From an uncultured Polaribacter sp. (GTDB lineage Bacteria > Bacteroidota > Bacteroidia > Flavobacteriales > Flavobacteriaceae): DNA of 64,000 nt. The translations under genes were made by a program, and so were the position numbers. Of this stretch, positions 39,799-49,268 are shown piece by piece. Where the stretch lies: contig CALSOT010000002.1 of the NCBI GenBank assembly GCA_943788045.1, positions 124,001 to 188,000 on the forward strand, written 5' to 3'. A model generated the notes under the pieces. It was not told the origin of the DNA, made no database searches, and was given only the letters and a program-made list of their open reading frames with translations. The stretch's first letter is position 1. The number at the start of each line of letters is the position of its first letter.

Positions 39799-40428
39799 AT
39801 GAAAAGAGTAATCATTTTATCATTATTATTGGTTGTATCACTTAATTTTTCGTCTTGTAAATCAGAGAAACCTACTGATAAATCAGAGAAAAGGAAGGTA
39901 GAAGTTAAAAAAAGTAAGTCAAAGTTTTCATTAGAAAACGCTAACAACGAAATTAATTTTGTAGCTTATAAAACAACAGATAAGGTGCCCGTAGGTGGTC
40001 AGTTTAAGAAGGTTGATATTTCCCAAGGAGGCGAAGGGAATTCAATTAAAGAAGCTATTCATAATGCGGAGTTCTCGATACCTGTAAGTAGCCTTTTTAC
40101 ACAAAACGCTAGTAGAGATTATAAAATAAAAAAATTCTTTTTTGGCTTTATGGACAATACCAAGTTATTGTCTGGTAAGTTGGTTTTAGAAAACGATTCC
40201 GTTGGTTATGCAAATATTAAAATGAATGGTATCACAGACAAAGTATCTTTTCTATATCGTATCAAAGCAAATACTTTTTCTATGAATGCTACTATGGATG
40301 TAGCCAACTGGAATGCTCTAGATGCTATAAACTCTATAAATACAGTTTGTAAAGAATTACATAAAGGAGCTGATGGCGTGTCTAAAACGTGGAGTGAGGT
40401 TGCTCTAAATATTAAATCATCGTTTTAG
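39799..40428 (+). CDS. YceI-like lipoprotein
   Basis: 209 residues. Lipoprotein signal with Cys20 (LNFSSCKS). A lysine-rich linker follows, then a YceI-like lipocalin-type beta-barrel (FSLENANNEINFVAYKTTDK, MDNTKLLSGKLVLENDSVGY). Family members bind long isoprenoid chains. Last gene of the lipid cluster; its terminator lies about 150 bp on, inside the convergent gene. Confidence 0.85.
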   Translation: MKRVIILSLLLVVSLNFSSCKSEKPTDKSEKRKVEVKKSKSKFSLENANNEINFVAYKTTDKVPVGGQFKKVDISQGGEGNSIKEAIHNAEFSIPVSSLFTQNASRDYKIKKFFFGFMDNTKLLSGKLVLENDSVGYANIKMNGITDKVSFLYRIKANTFSMNATMDVANWNALDAINSINTVCKELHKGADGVSKTWSEVALNIKSSF

Positions 40429-40547
40429 TTTTTATCGATAATAGAAGCTATTCAATTATTTTCCTACCATAATTTGTGATTATGAATGATTACAAATCTG
40501 CACTAAGAAGATAAACGTGGATAGAGAAAATGAATAAGATGTGTTTT

Positions 40548-41424
40548 TTATAAATCACTCAAAGCTTCGTGAAGCTTTGCAAATCGAAAAGAATATGTAT
40601 TCTTTTCGATTTTTTTTGTTGAGATTCTGCTTCCTGTTAAAAGAATAACCGACATTTCACCGAATAAAATTTTAAGTAGAAAACCGGGTACACCAATTGC
40701 TAAATAGGGTTTTTTAAAATTCTTGGCTAGTGCTTTAGAAAAAGAAATACTGGTGTGATGTTCTGGAGCTACTGCGTTAAAAACACCGATTAAATTATCT
40801 TCTATTGCTGCGATATATAGATTGACAAAGATCGTCAATATGAATCCAAGGAATGTATTGTTTTCCAGAGCCTATAGGAGTTATTACAGGTGTTTTCATT
40901 TTCTCTAATGCGCCACCTTTTTTAGCTAAAACGATACCAGTCCTTAAGATGGTTACGGGTGTGTTCTGTCTTGAAAACTGATGTGCAGCTTCTTCCCATT
41001 TTTTACAGGTATTACCTAAAAAATCAGTCCCAACTTTAGCAGTTTCTTCAAAAATGATTTGAGAATTTACTGCTCCGTAGTAACCAATTCCTGAAGCGGA
41101 AATGAACCCTTTTAATTTGATGTTTAAAGTTGTTATTTTTTCAAAAAGTAAGTTTGCTGTTTCAACTCTACTATCAATAATTACTTGTTTTCTTTTTTTT
41201 GACCAGCGTTTATCCGCGATTCCAGCTCCGGCTAAATGAATAATGTAATCTATATTTATTAGTGCTTTTTCATCAACATAATTAGAGGAAACATCCCATC
41301 TAAATTCATTCTTCTTTTTTGGATTTCTGCTTAAAATAAGTACTTCATGATTTTTTGCAATTAACATTTGTGTTAATCTTTTTCCAACTAAACCTGTTCC
41401 ACCCGTAATTAAAACTCTTGCCAT
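40548..41424 (-). pseudogene. TIGR01777-family NAD-dependent epimerase, frameshifted at a TA repeat
   Basis: The N-terminal frame from 41424 reads MARVLITGGTGLVGKRLTQM, the Rossmann glycine motif GGTGLVG, then ASGIGYYGAV and IPWIHIDDLCQSIYRSNRR, stop. A second frame continues NLYIAAIEDNLIGVFNAVAP through KKPYLAIGVPGFLLKILFGE to a stop at 40548. The join lies in a TATATA run (plus strand 40813-40819): one more AT pair would restore CQSIYIAAIEDN. Full length would be about 292 residues, normal for this SDR family. Confidence 0.8.
40561..40617 (+). terminator. Tandem hairpins forming a terminator inside the convergent gene
   Basis: AAAGCTTC-GT-GAAGCTTT (40561-40578) is followed by a 14-bp perfect stem AATCGAAAAGAATA/TATTCTTTTCGATT (40582-40611) and six further T. 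Reading the plus strand it is a strong rho-independent terminator for the YceI gene. It also lies within the C-terminal codons of the epimerase gene on the other strand (SFRFAKLHEAL). Confidence 0.75.
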
Positions 41425-41859
41425 TTGGTAAAAATAATAAATCGCATTCGAATTGATTACGATTTGTATTAGAATTATTTCATCTCTTGTAGTGCATTTG
41501 TAATTAATTTTTTTGAGATATTCATATGAGCTTTTATTGCTAGTTCAGCTTTAAACTATTTATCAAGTTTTAATGATTTTAAGGTTGTAAATAGTTATAG
41601 ATAATGCAACTGTTAAAAAGATTGTTTGTGTAGATTACAAATGAGCTAAATTCCACGGAATTAAAAAGTTTTTGGGTATACATAGATGGTTAATTTATGG
41701 TAAAAGTTTATTAATGAAAGAATCATATTTTTTGTGTTAACGGCCTTTTATTCTTAATATGTAATTAAAATTACTTTAATAAATATAAATAATAGTCATA
41801 TTCATTAAAGTAATATTAATGTGTTAAATGACAGCTTTTAAATATGTATTTTTATAGAA
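41425..41859. other. Gene-free stretch
   Basis: 435 bp, strongly AT-rich, no ORF, repeat or RNA recognised. It must carry the divergent promoters of the epimerase and of the 41860 operon; neither has a clear TAnnTTTG. Confidence 0.5.
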
Positions 41860-42090
41860 ATGAAAAATGACACAAAAAGAAAAGGTTTTGTTTTTAAAAC
41901 CTACGAAGCAAAAAGTCAGTCTCCTTTTGAAATGCTTTTTGAGATTTTTAAAGAACTGATTACGCACACCTCTGGCGATTTTGATGAAGCTATTGATTGG
42001 CTGCGTACCTTAGATAAAGAGTATAAGCTAACCAATGATAAGTATACCATTGATGATTTTATAGATGACTTGAAGAAGAAGGGTATATAA
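41860..42090 (+). CDS. Small conserved protein of a VWA/AAA operon
   Basis: 76 residues, acidic, cytosolic, no named domain (FEMLFEIFKELITHTSGDFD, YTIDDFIDDLKKKGI). It is followed after eight bases by the VWA gene and probably belongs to the same complex. The start ATG is unambiguous. Confidence 0.75.
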   Translation: MKNDTKRKGFVFKTYEAKSQSPFEMLFEIFKELITHTSGDFDEAIDWLRTLDKEYKLTNDKYTIDDFIDDLKKKGI

Positions 42091-42098
42091 AAGAGGAA

Positions 42099-42983
42099 AT
42101 GAAAGGAGATGGAACAGGAGGAACAAAAATTACTCCAAAAACAGAACGTGCCATTCGTCAACAAGCTTTAAATACTATTTTTGGAAAAATAAAAAGGAGT
42201 GGTAGTGGAAATCATAAAAGTAAATCTGCAGGAATTGGAGATGAGCATACTGGAGATTTAAGGGCTTATCAATTCGGAGATGCTTTAGATAAAGTATCCA
42301 TGACAGAAAGCTTAAGGAACGCTCAAGTTAATAACGGAATAGAAAACTTTAATCTAACAGAAAATGATTTGGTTGTTGAAGAAACGCTGCATAAAAGTCA
42401 AATGAGTACTGTTTTAATGATCGATATTAGTCATTCGATGATTTTATACGGAGAAGATAGAATAACGCCGGCCAAAAAAGTAGCGATGGCGTTGGCAGAA
42501 TTAATTACAACGCGTTATCCAAAAGATACCATAGATATTATTGTTTTTGGAAACGATGCCTGGTCTATAAAAATTAAGGATTTACCTTATTTACAAGTGG
42601 GGCCTTATCATACAAATACGGTGGCTGGTTTGCAGTTAGCAATGGATTTATTGCGAAGAAAAAGAAATACAAACAAACAAATATTTATGATTACTGATGG
42701 AAAACCAAGCTGTTTGCGTTTACCAGATGGACAATATTATAAAAATAGTAACGGTTTAGACTCCTATATTGTTAATAAATGTTATGCAATGGCGCAGCAA
42801 GCAAGAAAGTTACATATTCCTATCACCACCTTTATGATTGCTCAAGATTCTTATTTAATGCAATTTGTAAGGGCTTTTACAAAAGCAAATCAAGGAAAAG
42901 CATTTTACACTGGTTTAAAAGGTTTAGGAGAAATGATTTTTGAAGATTATGAAACCAATAGAAAAAAAAGAATTAGAGGATAA
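42099..42983 (+). CDS. VWA-domain protein
   Basis: 294 residues. The N-terminal part is basic and includes GDLRAYQFGDALDKV. The VWA domain from about 105 has the MIDAS motif DISHSM (about 110-115) and later TDGKPS; both are intact. It is the partner of the AAA ATPase 60 bases downstream, as in MoxR-VWA and magnesium-chelatase-like (ChlI/ChlD) pairs, which use ATP to remodel or insert cofactors into target proteins. Target unknown. Confidence 0.88.
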   Translation: MKGDGTGGTKITPKTERAIRQQALNTIFGKIKRSGSGNHKSKSAGIGDEHTGDLRAYQFGDALDKVSMTESLRNAQVNNGIENFNLTENDLVVEETLHKSQMSTVLMIDISHSMILYGEDRITPAKKVAMALAELITTRYPKDTIDIIVFGNDAWSIKIKDLPYLQVGPYHTNTVAGLQLAMDLLRRKRNTNKQIFMITDGKPSCLRLPDGQYYKNSNGLDSYIVNKCYAMAQQARKLHIPITTFMIAQDSYLMQFVRAFTKANQGKAFYTGLKGLGEMIFEDYETNRKKRIRG

Positions 42984-43042
42984 AAATAAACAACAAAGTT
43001 GCTTTGTAAAAGAAGTAAACTTTGTTTTAGATAATAAAATAT

Positions 43043-44509
43043 ATGAATATAAGTAACATAAACACTTTAGGCGAATTAATTAAGGCAGGATACACGTCGA
43101 AATCTATAAAAGATGAGTTGCGTGAAAACTTAATTCGTAAGATGCAGCATAAAGAAATTGTTTTTAAAGGAATTCATGGTTATGAAAACACTGTAATTCC
43201 GGAGTTAGAAAGAGCAATTTTAAGTAAACATAATATCAATCTATTAGGATTAAGAGGACAAGCAAAAACACGTATAGCAAGATTAATGCTAGATTTGTTA
43301 GACGAATATATCCCTGTAGTAGAAGGCTCTGAAATTAACGATGATCCGCTTCATCCAATTTCAAGATTTGCGATAGAAGCCATTAAAGAAAAAGGTGATG
43401 AAACTCCTATTTTTTGGTTGCACAGAAATGAGCGTTTTGCAGAGAAATTGGCAACTCCAGATGTTACTGTTGCCGATATTATTGGTGATGTAGATCCCAT
43501 AAAAGCAGCGAATCTAAAATTATCTTATGCAGATGATAGGGTAATTCATTACGGAATGATTCCCAGAGCGAATAGATGTATTTTTGTAATAAACGAATTG
43601 CCGGACTTACAAGCAAGAATTCAAGTTGCTTTATTCAATATCTTACAAGAGGGAGATATTCAGATTAGAGGTTTTAAATTAAGACTTCCCTTAGATATGC
43701 AATTTGTATTTACGGCGAACCCTGAAGATTATACCAATAGAGGTAGTATTGTAACCCCCTTAAAAGATAGAATAGGCTCTCAAATTTTAACCCATTATCC
43801 AGAGGATATAGAAACTGCAAAAAAGATAACGCAGCAAGAAGCGAGTAAAGCAAGTGCTTTAAAAGATTTTATTGCTGTGCCTGAATTGGCAAAAGATTTG
43901 TTGGAGCAAATAGTTTTTGAAGCCAGAAAAAGTGAATATATTGATGCAAAAAGTGGTGTGAGTGCACGTCTAAGTATTACCGCTTTTGAAAATTTGTTAA
44001 GTACAGCAGAAAGAAGAGCTTTACTTTGCGGAGAACAAAAAACCATGATTCGTTTAAGTGATTTTGATGGAATTATTCCCGCAATTACAGGTAAAGTAGA
44101 ATTGGTTTACGAGGGAGAACAAGAGGGTACGCAGGTAGTTGCAGAGAACTTAATTAAAAACGGCATTAAAACATTGTTTCCAACCTATTTTCCGGAGATA
44201 AAAAAGTTAGAAAAACAAGATGCGGAAACTCCATATGATGATATAATTTCTTGGTTTTTTAATGCAGACGTTGATTTTGAATTATTAGATGATTATACAG
44301 AAGAAGAATACAAGGCAGAATTAGACAAAGTAAAGCCCTTGTCTGTTTTTATAAAAGCTTACCAGTCAGGTTTAAATGAGTCTGATATTTACTTTATGAA
44401 AGAATTCGTTTTGTGGGCATTGGTCGAATTTAAGAAGTTAAGCAAATATCGTTTTGCTGAAGGAACACAATTTAAAGATCCTTATGGTAATTTTATAAGT
44501 GGGTTGTAA
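43043..44509 (+). CDS. MoxR/ChlI-like AAA ATPase
   Basis: 488 residues. The Walker A variant GLRGQAKTR is at about 70-78. Further motifs are FVINELPDLQARIQVALFNI (Walker B/sensor region), TANPEDYTNRG (sensor 1) and a C-terminal ChlI lid region (SGVSARLSITAFENLLSTAE). Annotated as magnesium chelatase or sigma-54 activator in many genomes; the VWA partner gene supports MoxR-type function. Soluble. 59 bases separate it from the VWA stop. Confidence 0.9.
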   Translation: MNISNINTLGELIKAGYTSKSIKDELRENLIRKMQHKEIVFKGIHGYENTVIPELERAILSKHNINLLGLRGQAKTRIARLMLDLLDEYIPVVEGSEINDDPLHPISRFAIEAIKEKGDETPIFWLHRNERFAEKLATPDVTVADIIGDVDPIKAANLKLSYADDRVIHYGMIPRANRCIFVINELPDLQARIQVALFNILQEGDIQIRGFKLRLPLDMQFVFTANPEDYTNRGSIVTPLKDRIGSQILTHYPEDIETAKKITQQEASKASALKDFIAVPELAKDLLEQIVFEARKSEYIDAKSGVSARLSITAFENLLSTAERRALLCGEQKTMIRLSDFDGIIPAITGKVELVYEGEQEGTQVVAENLIKNGIKTLFPTYFPEIKKLEKQDAETPYDDIISWFFNADVDFELLDDYTEEEYKAELDKVKPLSVFIKAYQSGLNESDIYFMKEFVLWALVEFKKLSKYRFAEGTQFKDPYGNFISGL

Positions 44510-44753
44510 ACTTAATTAAGTTTAGTTATTGGTTGTAAGAATTTTGGACTCGTTTCAGTTGTTAATATAATGACTGATTGAAGAAAAATTACAAATAGGA
44601 ATTTACTTATTTCTTGCTGTATAGATTATTTTTATCCTTCATTGACGTGTGGCTTTTTATCATTTTACTCTTATGTATTGTATTACAATTTAAAAGGACC
44701 AAATGTTCTTTTTATTGATTATTTTAGTGTTCAGAAACAATAAACAATTTATT

Positions 44754-45113
44754 ATGAAAAATCATTTTAAAATTAGAAAAGAATTTCTCGTTCTTCTGGT
44801 ATCTGTCTTTTTTGTATCTTGTATAACAAATGTTGAAGAAGATGATTTTGATGAAGAAGAAGTTATTGTAGACTCTTGTGTAGAAATTACATTTTCTCAG
44901 AATATTAAACCAATTATTGATGCAGCTTGTATTGATTGTCACGGAATTGGGGGGAACTTTCCAAATTTAACATCTTATAGTGCTATCAGCTCAAATGCTA
45001 ATAGCGTAAAAGCGGAGGTTGTAAGCAGAAGAATGCCTAAAGGAATTTCTTTAACACAATCAGAAATAGATGCTATTGTTTGTTGGGTAGAAAGTGGTGC
45101 TTTAGATAACTAA
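44754..45113 (+). CDS. Lipoprotein with a c-type haem motif
   Basis: 119 residues from the ATG at 44754, which yields a good lipoprotein signal ending in VSC (LLVSVFFVSCITN). The upstream start at 44703 would bury the signal. It has one haem-binding CIDCHG, a distal RRMPKG methionine, and an acidic linker (EEDDFDEEEV). It is a small periplasm- or surface-facing monohaem cytochrome. First gene of a four-gene operon. Confidence 0.85.
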   Translation: MKNHFKIRKEFLVLLVSVFFVSCITNVEEDDFDEEEVIVDSCVEITFSQNIKPIIDAACIDCHGIGGNFPNLTSYSAISSNANSVKAEVVSRRMPKGISLTQSEIDAIVCWVESGALDN

Positions 45114-45123
45114 ACAACAGAGG

Positions 45124-45540
45124 ATGAAAAAAAATAAAATAGTCATCGTAATTTTAATTGTTGGATTTGTGGGTGTTTTTGTTGCCTATAAAATGTATAA
45201 CAAACCGCATGTGAATGTTGTTGACACAAAATCTGATATTATATTATCTGCATCAAAAATTTTGAATGATTTTTCTACTGATGAAAATGTAGCCAATAAG
45301 TTATATCTCGAAAAAATTATTAAAATTAATGGTACAATTTCTGAATTAAATATAGAGAAAGAGAGGGGCATTATCACCCTAAAAACAACGGATGATTTTG
45401 GAAGTGTTTTGTGCCATTTATCCGAGGGAGGAATGAAAAAAATGAAATCACTAAAAGTAGGACAAACTATTACTTTAAAAGGAATATGTACAGGTTTTTT
45501 AATGGACGTTATTCTTGTAAAATGTGAAATAATTAGCTAA
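45124..45540 (+). CDS. OB-fold (tRNA_anti-like) membrane-anchored protein
   Basis: 138 residues with one N-terminal membrane anchor (about 5-22). The soluble part has the OB-like pattern KIIKINGTISELN and VGQTITLKGICTGFLMDVIL, found in the tRNA_anti-like family of extracytoplasmic Bacteroidota proteins. Ten bases after the cytochrome gene. Role unknown. Confidence 0.8.
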   Translation: MKKNKIVIVILIVGFVGVFVAYKMYNKPHVNVVDTKSDIILSASKILNDFSTDENVANKLYLEKIIKINGTISELNIEKERGIITLKTTDDFGSVLCHLSEGGMKKMKSLKVGQTITLKGICTGFLMDVILVKCEIIS

Positions 45541-45551
45541 ATGTAAAAAAC

Positions 45552-46097
45552 ATGAAAACTATTTATACAATCATAATTTGCTTTCTATTTGTAACTGCAA
45601 ATAATGCTCAAGAAAAGTTTTTAACAAAAAATGGTTCGATATCTTTTTTTTCCTCTGCGGTGGTGAAAGATTTTAAAGCAGACAATAATCAGGTATTAAG
45701 TATTATTGATACTGATTCAGGTAAAATGGCAATTTCTATTTTAATGAAATCATTTATGTTTGAAAAAGCATTAATGCAAGAACATTTTAATGAGAACTAT
45801 GTGGAGTCAGATAAGTTTCCGAAAGCAACTTTTAGAGGCGCTATCGTTGATTTTGAGAGTATAACAGATTTAGAGACAAAAGTAGAAGTGGAGGGAATAA
45901 TTACAATTCATGGTGTCAGTAAAGAAATTGTAATTAGTGCAAATATGACGAGATCAGAAGAAAGTATTGTTTTAAGAGGCGAGTTTAATGTATTATTGGC
46001 AGATTACAATATTGAGATACCGAGGGTAGTTTCTAAAAGTATTGCCAAAACAATTAAAGTTACTTTCGATTTTAATCACAAACCTTACAATAAATAA
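45552..46097 (+). CDS. YceI-family periplasmic protein
   Basis: 181 residues with a signal peptide (to about NNAQ). YceI beta-barrel pattern: ISFFSSAVVKDFKADNNQVL, MQEHFNENYVESDKFPKATF, VEVEGIITIHGVSKEIVISA. It binds isoprenoid lipids in characterised members. Eleven bases after the OB gene, three before the next. Confidence 0.88.
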   Translation: MKTIYTIIICFLFVTANNAQEKFLTKNGSISFFSSAVVKDFKADNNQVLSIIDTDSGKMAISILMKSFMFEKALMQEHFNENYVESDKFPKATFRGAIVDFESITDLETKVEVEGIITIHGVSKEIVISANMTRSEESIVLRGEFNVLLADYNIEIPRVVSKSIAKTIKVTFDFNHKPYNK

Positions 46098-46100
46098 AAG

Positions 46101-46961
46101 ATGAAAAAAATTATACTAACCATTTTTGTTGTTCTTTTAAGTATACAGATACCAGCACAAGATCTATTAGATATTTTAGATAGTGAAACTCCAAAAACAG
46201 ACAACATTGTTTCAGCAACTTTTAAGGGAACAAGAATATTAAACGGACACTCAATAGAAAATAGAAAAGACAAGGAGTTAGAGTTTATCATATCTCACAG
46301 GTTTGGACGCATAAATTTAGGTTTTGATGAACTTTTTGGTTTAGATAAATCAAATATTCGTTTTGCGCTAGAATACGGTGTAAATAACAATTTAACTGTT
46401 GGTTTAGGTAGAAGTAGTTTTGAAAAAACATATGATGGATTTTTAAAATATAGTTTGTTAAAGCAGAAAACGGGAGCAAATTCCTTTCCTTTTGCAGTTT
46501 CATTTTTTGGGAGTGTAGCGGTAAAAACATTAAAAGATTATGACCCAGCTGATAAAAGAACCTTTGCAGAAAGCTTGTTTTACGTTGGTCAGGTGTTAAT
46601 AGCCAAAAAGGTAAGTCCTTCTTTTTCTTTTCAAGTAACACCTACGTATGTGCATAGAAATACAGTAAGAATCGCTGCAGATCCTCATGATATTTTTGCA
46701 GTAGGTTTAGGAACAAGAATGAAATTAACGAAAAGAGTTTCTTTTAATAGCGAGTACTATTTTGCTTTTGACCAATCTAAATCAATAGATGCAAGAAACT
46801 CATTAGCTTTTGGTGTAGATATAGAAACTGGCGGGCACGTATTTCAGTTGATTTTATCAAATGCAATTACAATGATAGAAAAAAGTTTTATTACTGAAAA
46901 TACTGGTGATTTTTTCGCAGGCGATATTCATTTTGGTTTTAATATTTCTAGAACTTTTTAG
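46101..46961 (+). CDS. DUF5777-like outer-membrane beta-barrel protein
   Basis: 286 residues. Signal peptide (to about IPAQ). It begins LLDILDSETPKTDNIVSATF, then KGTRILNGHSIENRKDKELE and FIISHRFGRINLGFDELFGL, a pattern known as DUF5777. Repeated amphipathic strands end in an aromatic FGFNISRTF. It lies three bases after the YceI gene. The set of cytochrome, OB protein, YceI and DUF5777 recurs in Bacteroidota and suggests an envelope electron- or quinone-related function (inference). Confidence 0.85.
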   Translation: MKKIILTIFVVLLSIQIPAQDLLDILDSETPKTDNIVSATFKGTRILNGHSIENRKDKELEFIISHRFGRINLGFDELFGLDKSNIRFALEYGVNNNLTVGLGRSSFEKTYDGFLKYSLLKQKTGANSFPFAVSFFGSVAVKTLKDYDPADKRTFAESLFYVGQVLIAKKVSPSFSFQVTPTYVHRNTVRIAADPHDIFAVGLGTRMKLTKRVSFNSEYYFAFDQSKSIDARNSLAFGVDIETGGHVFQLILSNAITMIEKSFITENTGDFFAGDIHFGFNISRTF

Positions 46962-47006
46962 ATGCGCTAGCACTTAATCTAGAAACCCACATAATTATGC
47001 TGATTT

Positions 47007-47429
47007 CTAAGACTCTATGAACATTTTTTTGGCTAGGTTTTCCTTATAATTGGCAATTATGGTTTTAATAAATTCATCTTTATTAGCTTTTATTGTATCT
47101 AGCTTATCGCTTTCTTTCATATTCGCGTGTAGCTCTCTTATGTTTTCACCACTCCAAATTGCTAGTTCTACAATAATAGATGTTAATGATAGCCCTCTAT
47201 CTGTTAAATGGTAGTAAACAGATTTTTTATTATGAGGTAATTTAGATTTTTTTACAATTTCGAGTTCTGTTAGTAGTTTCAGTTTTGTAGCAAGAATGTT
47301 AGTAGCAATAGCTTCATTACTTTCTGTAAAATCTTTAAAAGTTTGTTTTTCTTCAAATAGCATTTGTTTGACAAGCACTAATACCCATTTATCTCCAATT
47401 ATATCAATTGCAGAAGTAAGTGCAGACAT
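47007..47429 (-). CDS. HxlR-family transcription regulator
   Basis: 140 residues. Winged helix: SAIDIIGDKWVLVLVKQMLF, then IATNILATKLKLLTELEIVK and YYHLTDRGLSLTSIIVELAIWSG. The HxlR family's N-terminal cysteine is absent; the ATG begins just inside the usual domain start. The frame is open upstream to 47520 without ATG, so a non-ATG start is possible. Convergent with the DUF5777 gene. Ligand unknown. Confidence 0.85.
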   Translation of the reverse strand: MSALTSAIDIIGDKWVLVLVKQMLFEEKQTFKDFTESNEAIATNILATKLKLLTELEIVKKSKLPHNKKSVYYHLTDRGLSLTSIIVELAIWSGENIRELHANMKESDKLDTIKANKDEFIKTIIANYKENLAKKMFIES

Positions 47430-47540
47430 ATTCCCAACTAAAAGAGTCTTTAATTGGAAACCAATTTCTTTTGAAAAAACGCTAATAGATAGTGCGAAAT
47501 CTGTAGAGAATTTAAGCTAGCGAACTTTAATTTTTATACC

Positions 47541-47577
47541 AAGTCCAGAATTATTTTAAACAGTTCTGGACTTTTTT
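47541..47577 (+). terminator. Terminator-like hairpin with no plus-strand gene before it
   Basis: AAGTCCAGAA, thirteen bases, TTCTGGACTT, then TTTTT. As a plus-strand terminator it has no gene to serve within 580 bp (the nearest plus-strand gene ends at 46961). It lies between two minus-strand genes. Confidence 0.6.
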
Positions 47578-47711
47578 AAATTCGATATAATTTAGTGCAA
47601 GTATTGCGCTCTGTTTAAACTTGCAATGGGGATTGATGAATTGAAGTTTGTTTAAGAGAAAAAACAATTAATAATTCTTGCTTTATAATAAAGATACTGC
47701 AGAAAAAAGTT

Positions 47712-49268
47712 CTAAAAACCTGCAATTGCAGCTTCAGCACAGCGCTCGCCATCCATGGCAGCAGAAACAATTCCACCTGCATAACCACCACCTTCTCCAC
47801 AAGGAAATAAGCCTTCTATTTCAGTATGCTCTAAAGATTCTTTCCTTGGTATGTTTACAGGAGATGAGGTTCTAGATTCTACTCCAATAATGTTTGCTTC
47901 ATTGGTATAATAGCCATGCATTTTTTGCCCGAAAGCAGCAAATCCTTTTCTTAATCTTCCTCCAATTATTTTAGGTAATAAAGAATGCAGTGGAGCAGAA
48001 TTTAATCCAGGTTGGTAAGAGCTATCATTTAAGTCTGATGATAATTTTCCATCAACAAAATCTACCAATCTTTGTGCAGGAGCAGTTTGTGTTCTTCCAC
48101 CAGCAAAAAAAGAGGTTTTCTCTAAATCTTTCTGAAATTCTAAGCCTTTTAAAGCTCCAAATTGTTCGTACTTTTTGAAGTCTTTGTCAATATCTAATTC
48201 AACAACAATACCTGAATTTGCAAACCGATTATTTCTTCTACTTGGCGACATTCCGTTTACAACAACTTCACCATTTGCAGTAGCAGCAGGAACAATAAAA
48301 CCTCCTGGACACATACAAAAAGAATACACACCTCGGTTCTTTACCTGGTGCACCAGGCTGTAAGCGGCAGCTGGTAAAAGTTCATCTCTTTGGCCAGAAC
48401 AATGGTATTGAATTTGATCGATTATTTCTTGTGGATGTTCTACACGAACTCCCATTGCAAATGACTTGGCCTTTAAAGCAATCTCTTTTTTATGCAATAA
48501 CTCATAAATATCTCTTGCAGAATGACCTGTTGCTAAAATCACTGAATTAACAGCCATTTCTTTTCCATTCTTTAGCTGAATTGCTTGAAGCTTATTATTT
48601 TTTATCTTAAAATTTGTGACTTTACTTTCAAAATGAATCTCACCACCATATTTTAAAATGTTTTCACGAATATTTTCAATGATTTTGGGTAATTTATTCG
48701 TTCCAATATGAGGATGTGCGTCTACTAAAATTTGTTCTGTAGCGCCATGGAAAACAAGGTTTTCAAAAATACGCCTTACATCTCCTCGCTTTAAACTTCT
48801 AGTATATAATTTCCCATCAGAATACGTTCCTGCGCCGCCCTCACCAAAACAATAATTAGAATCTTCGTTTACAATATGATCTTGATTTATGGCTTTTAGA
48901 TCACGTCTTCTATCTTGTACATTTTTTCCGCGTTCTAAAACAATAGGTTTGTAGCCTAATTCTATACAGCGCAAAGCGGCATACATTCCTGCAGGGCCAA
49001 AACCAATAATATGAACTTCTTTGGCATTAGAAACATCTTTATATTCAAAAATATAATCAGATTTTTCAGGTACTTTCTCATTGATATAAACAGCTACCTT
49101 GTAATTAAAAATAATGTCTTTTTTACGAGCATCAATCGATTTACGCAATACCTTTACTGCAGATATTTCACTTTTATCAACACCTAATTCCTGAGAAGCC
49201 TTGAATAAAAGCGTATTTTCTTTGCGTTCTTCAATTAAGTTTACTCGAAGTTGAATTTCTTTTACCAT
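47712..49268 (-). CDS. NAD(P)/FAD-dependent oxidoreductase (YhiN/HI0933-like)
   Basis: 518 residues. A small N-terminal domain precedes the FAD-binding motif IIGFGPAGMYAALRCIELGY (Rossmann GxGPAG) at about 89-108. Then YCFGEGGAGTYSDGKLYTRS, GHSARDIYELLHKK, RVEHPQEIID and FPCGEGGGYAGGIVSAAMDG near the C-terminus, typical of the uncharacterised FAD-dependent dehydrogenase group. Cytosolic. Its start is preceded by TATTTTTG four bases away, a probable leaderless promoter. Confidence 0.9.
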   Translation of the reverse strand: MVKEIQLRVNLIEERKENTLLFKASQELGVDKSEISAVKVLRKSIDARKKDIIFNYKVAVYINEKVPEKSDYIFEYKDVSNAKEVHIIGFGPAGMYAALRCIELGYKPIVLERGKNVQDRRRDLKAINQDHIVNEDSNYCFGEGGAGTYSDGKLYTRSLKRGDVRRIFENLVFHGATEQILVDAHPHIGTNKLPKIIENIRENILKYGGEIHFESKVTNFKIKNNKLQAIQLKNGKEMAVNSVILATGHSARDIYELLHKKEIALKAKSFAMGVRVEHPQEIIDQIQYHCSGQRDELLPAAAYSLVHQVKNRGVYSFCMCPGGFIVPAATANGEVVVNGMSPSRRNNRFANSGIVVELDIDKDFKKYEQFGALKGLEFQKDLEKTSFFAGGRTQTAPAQRLVDFVDGKLSSDLNDSSYQPGLNSAPLHSLLPKIIGGRLRKGFAAFGQKMHGYYTNEANIIGVESRTSSPVNIPRKESLEHTEIEGLFPCGEGGGYAGGIVSAAMDGERCAEAAIAGF

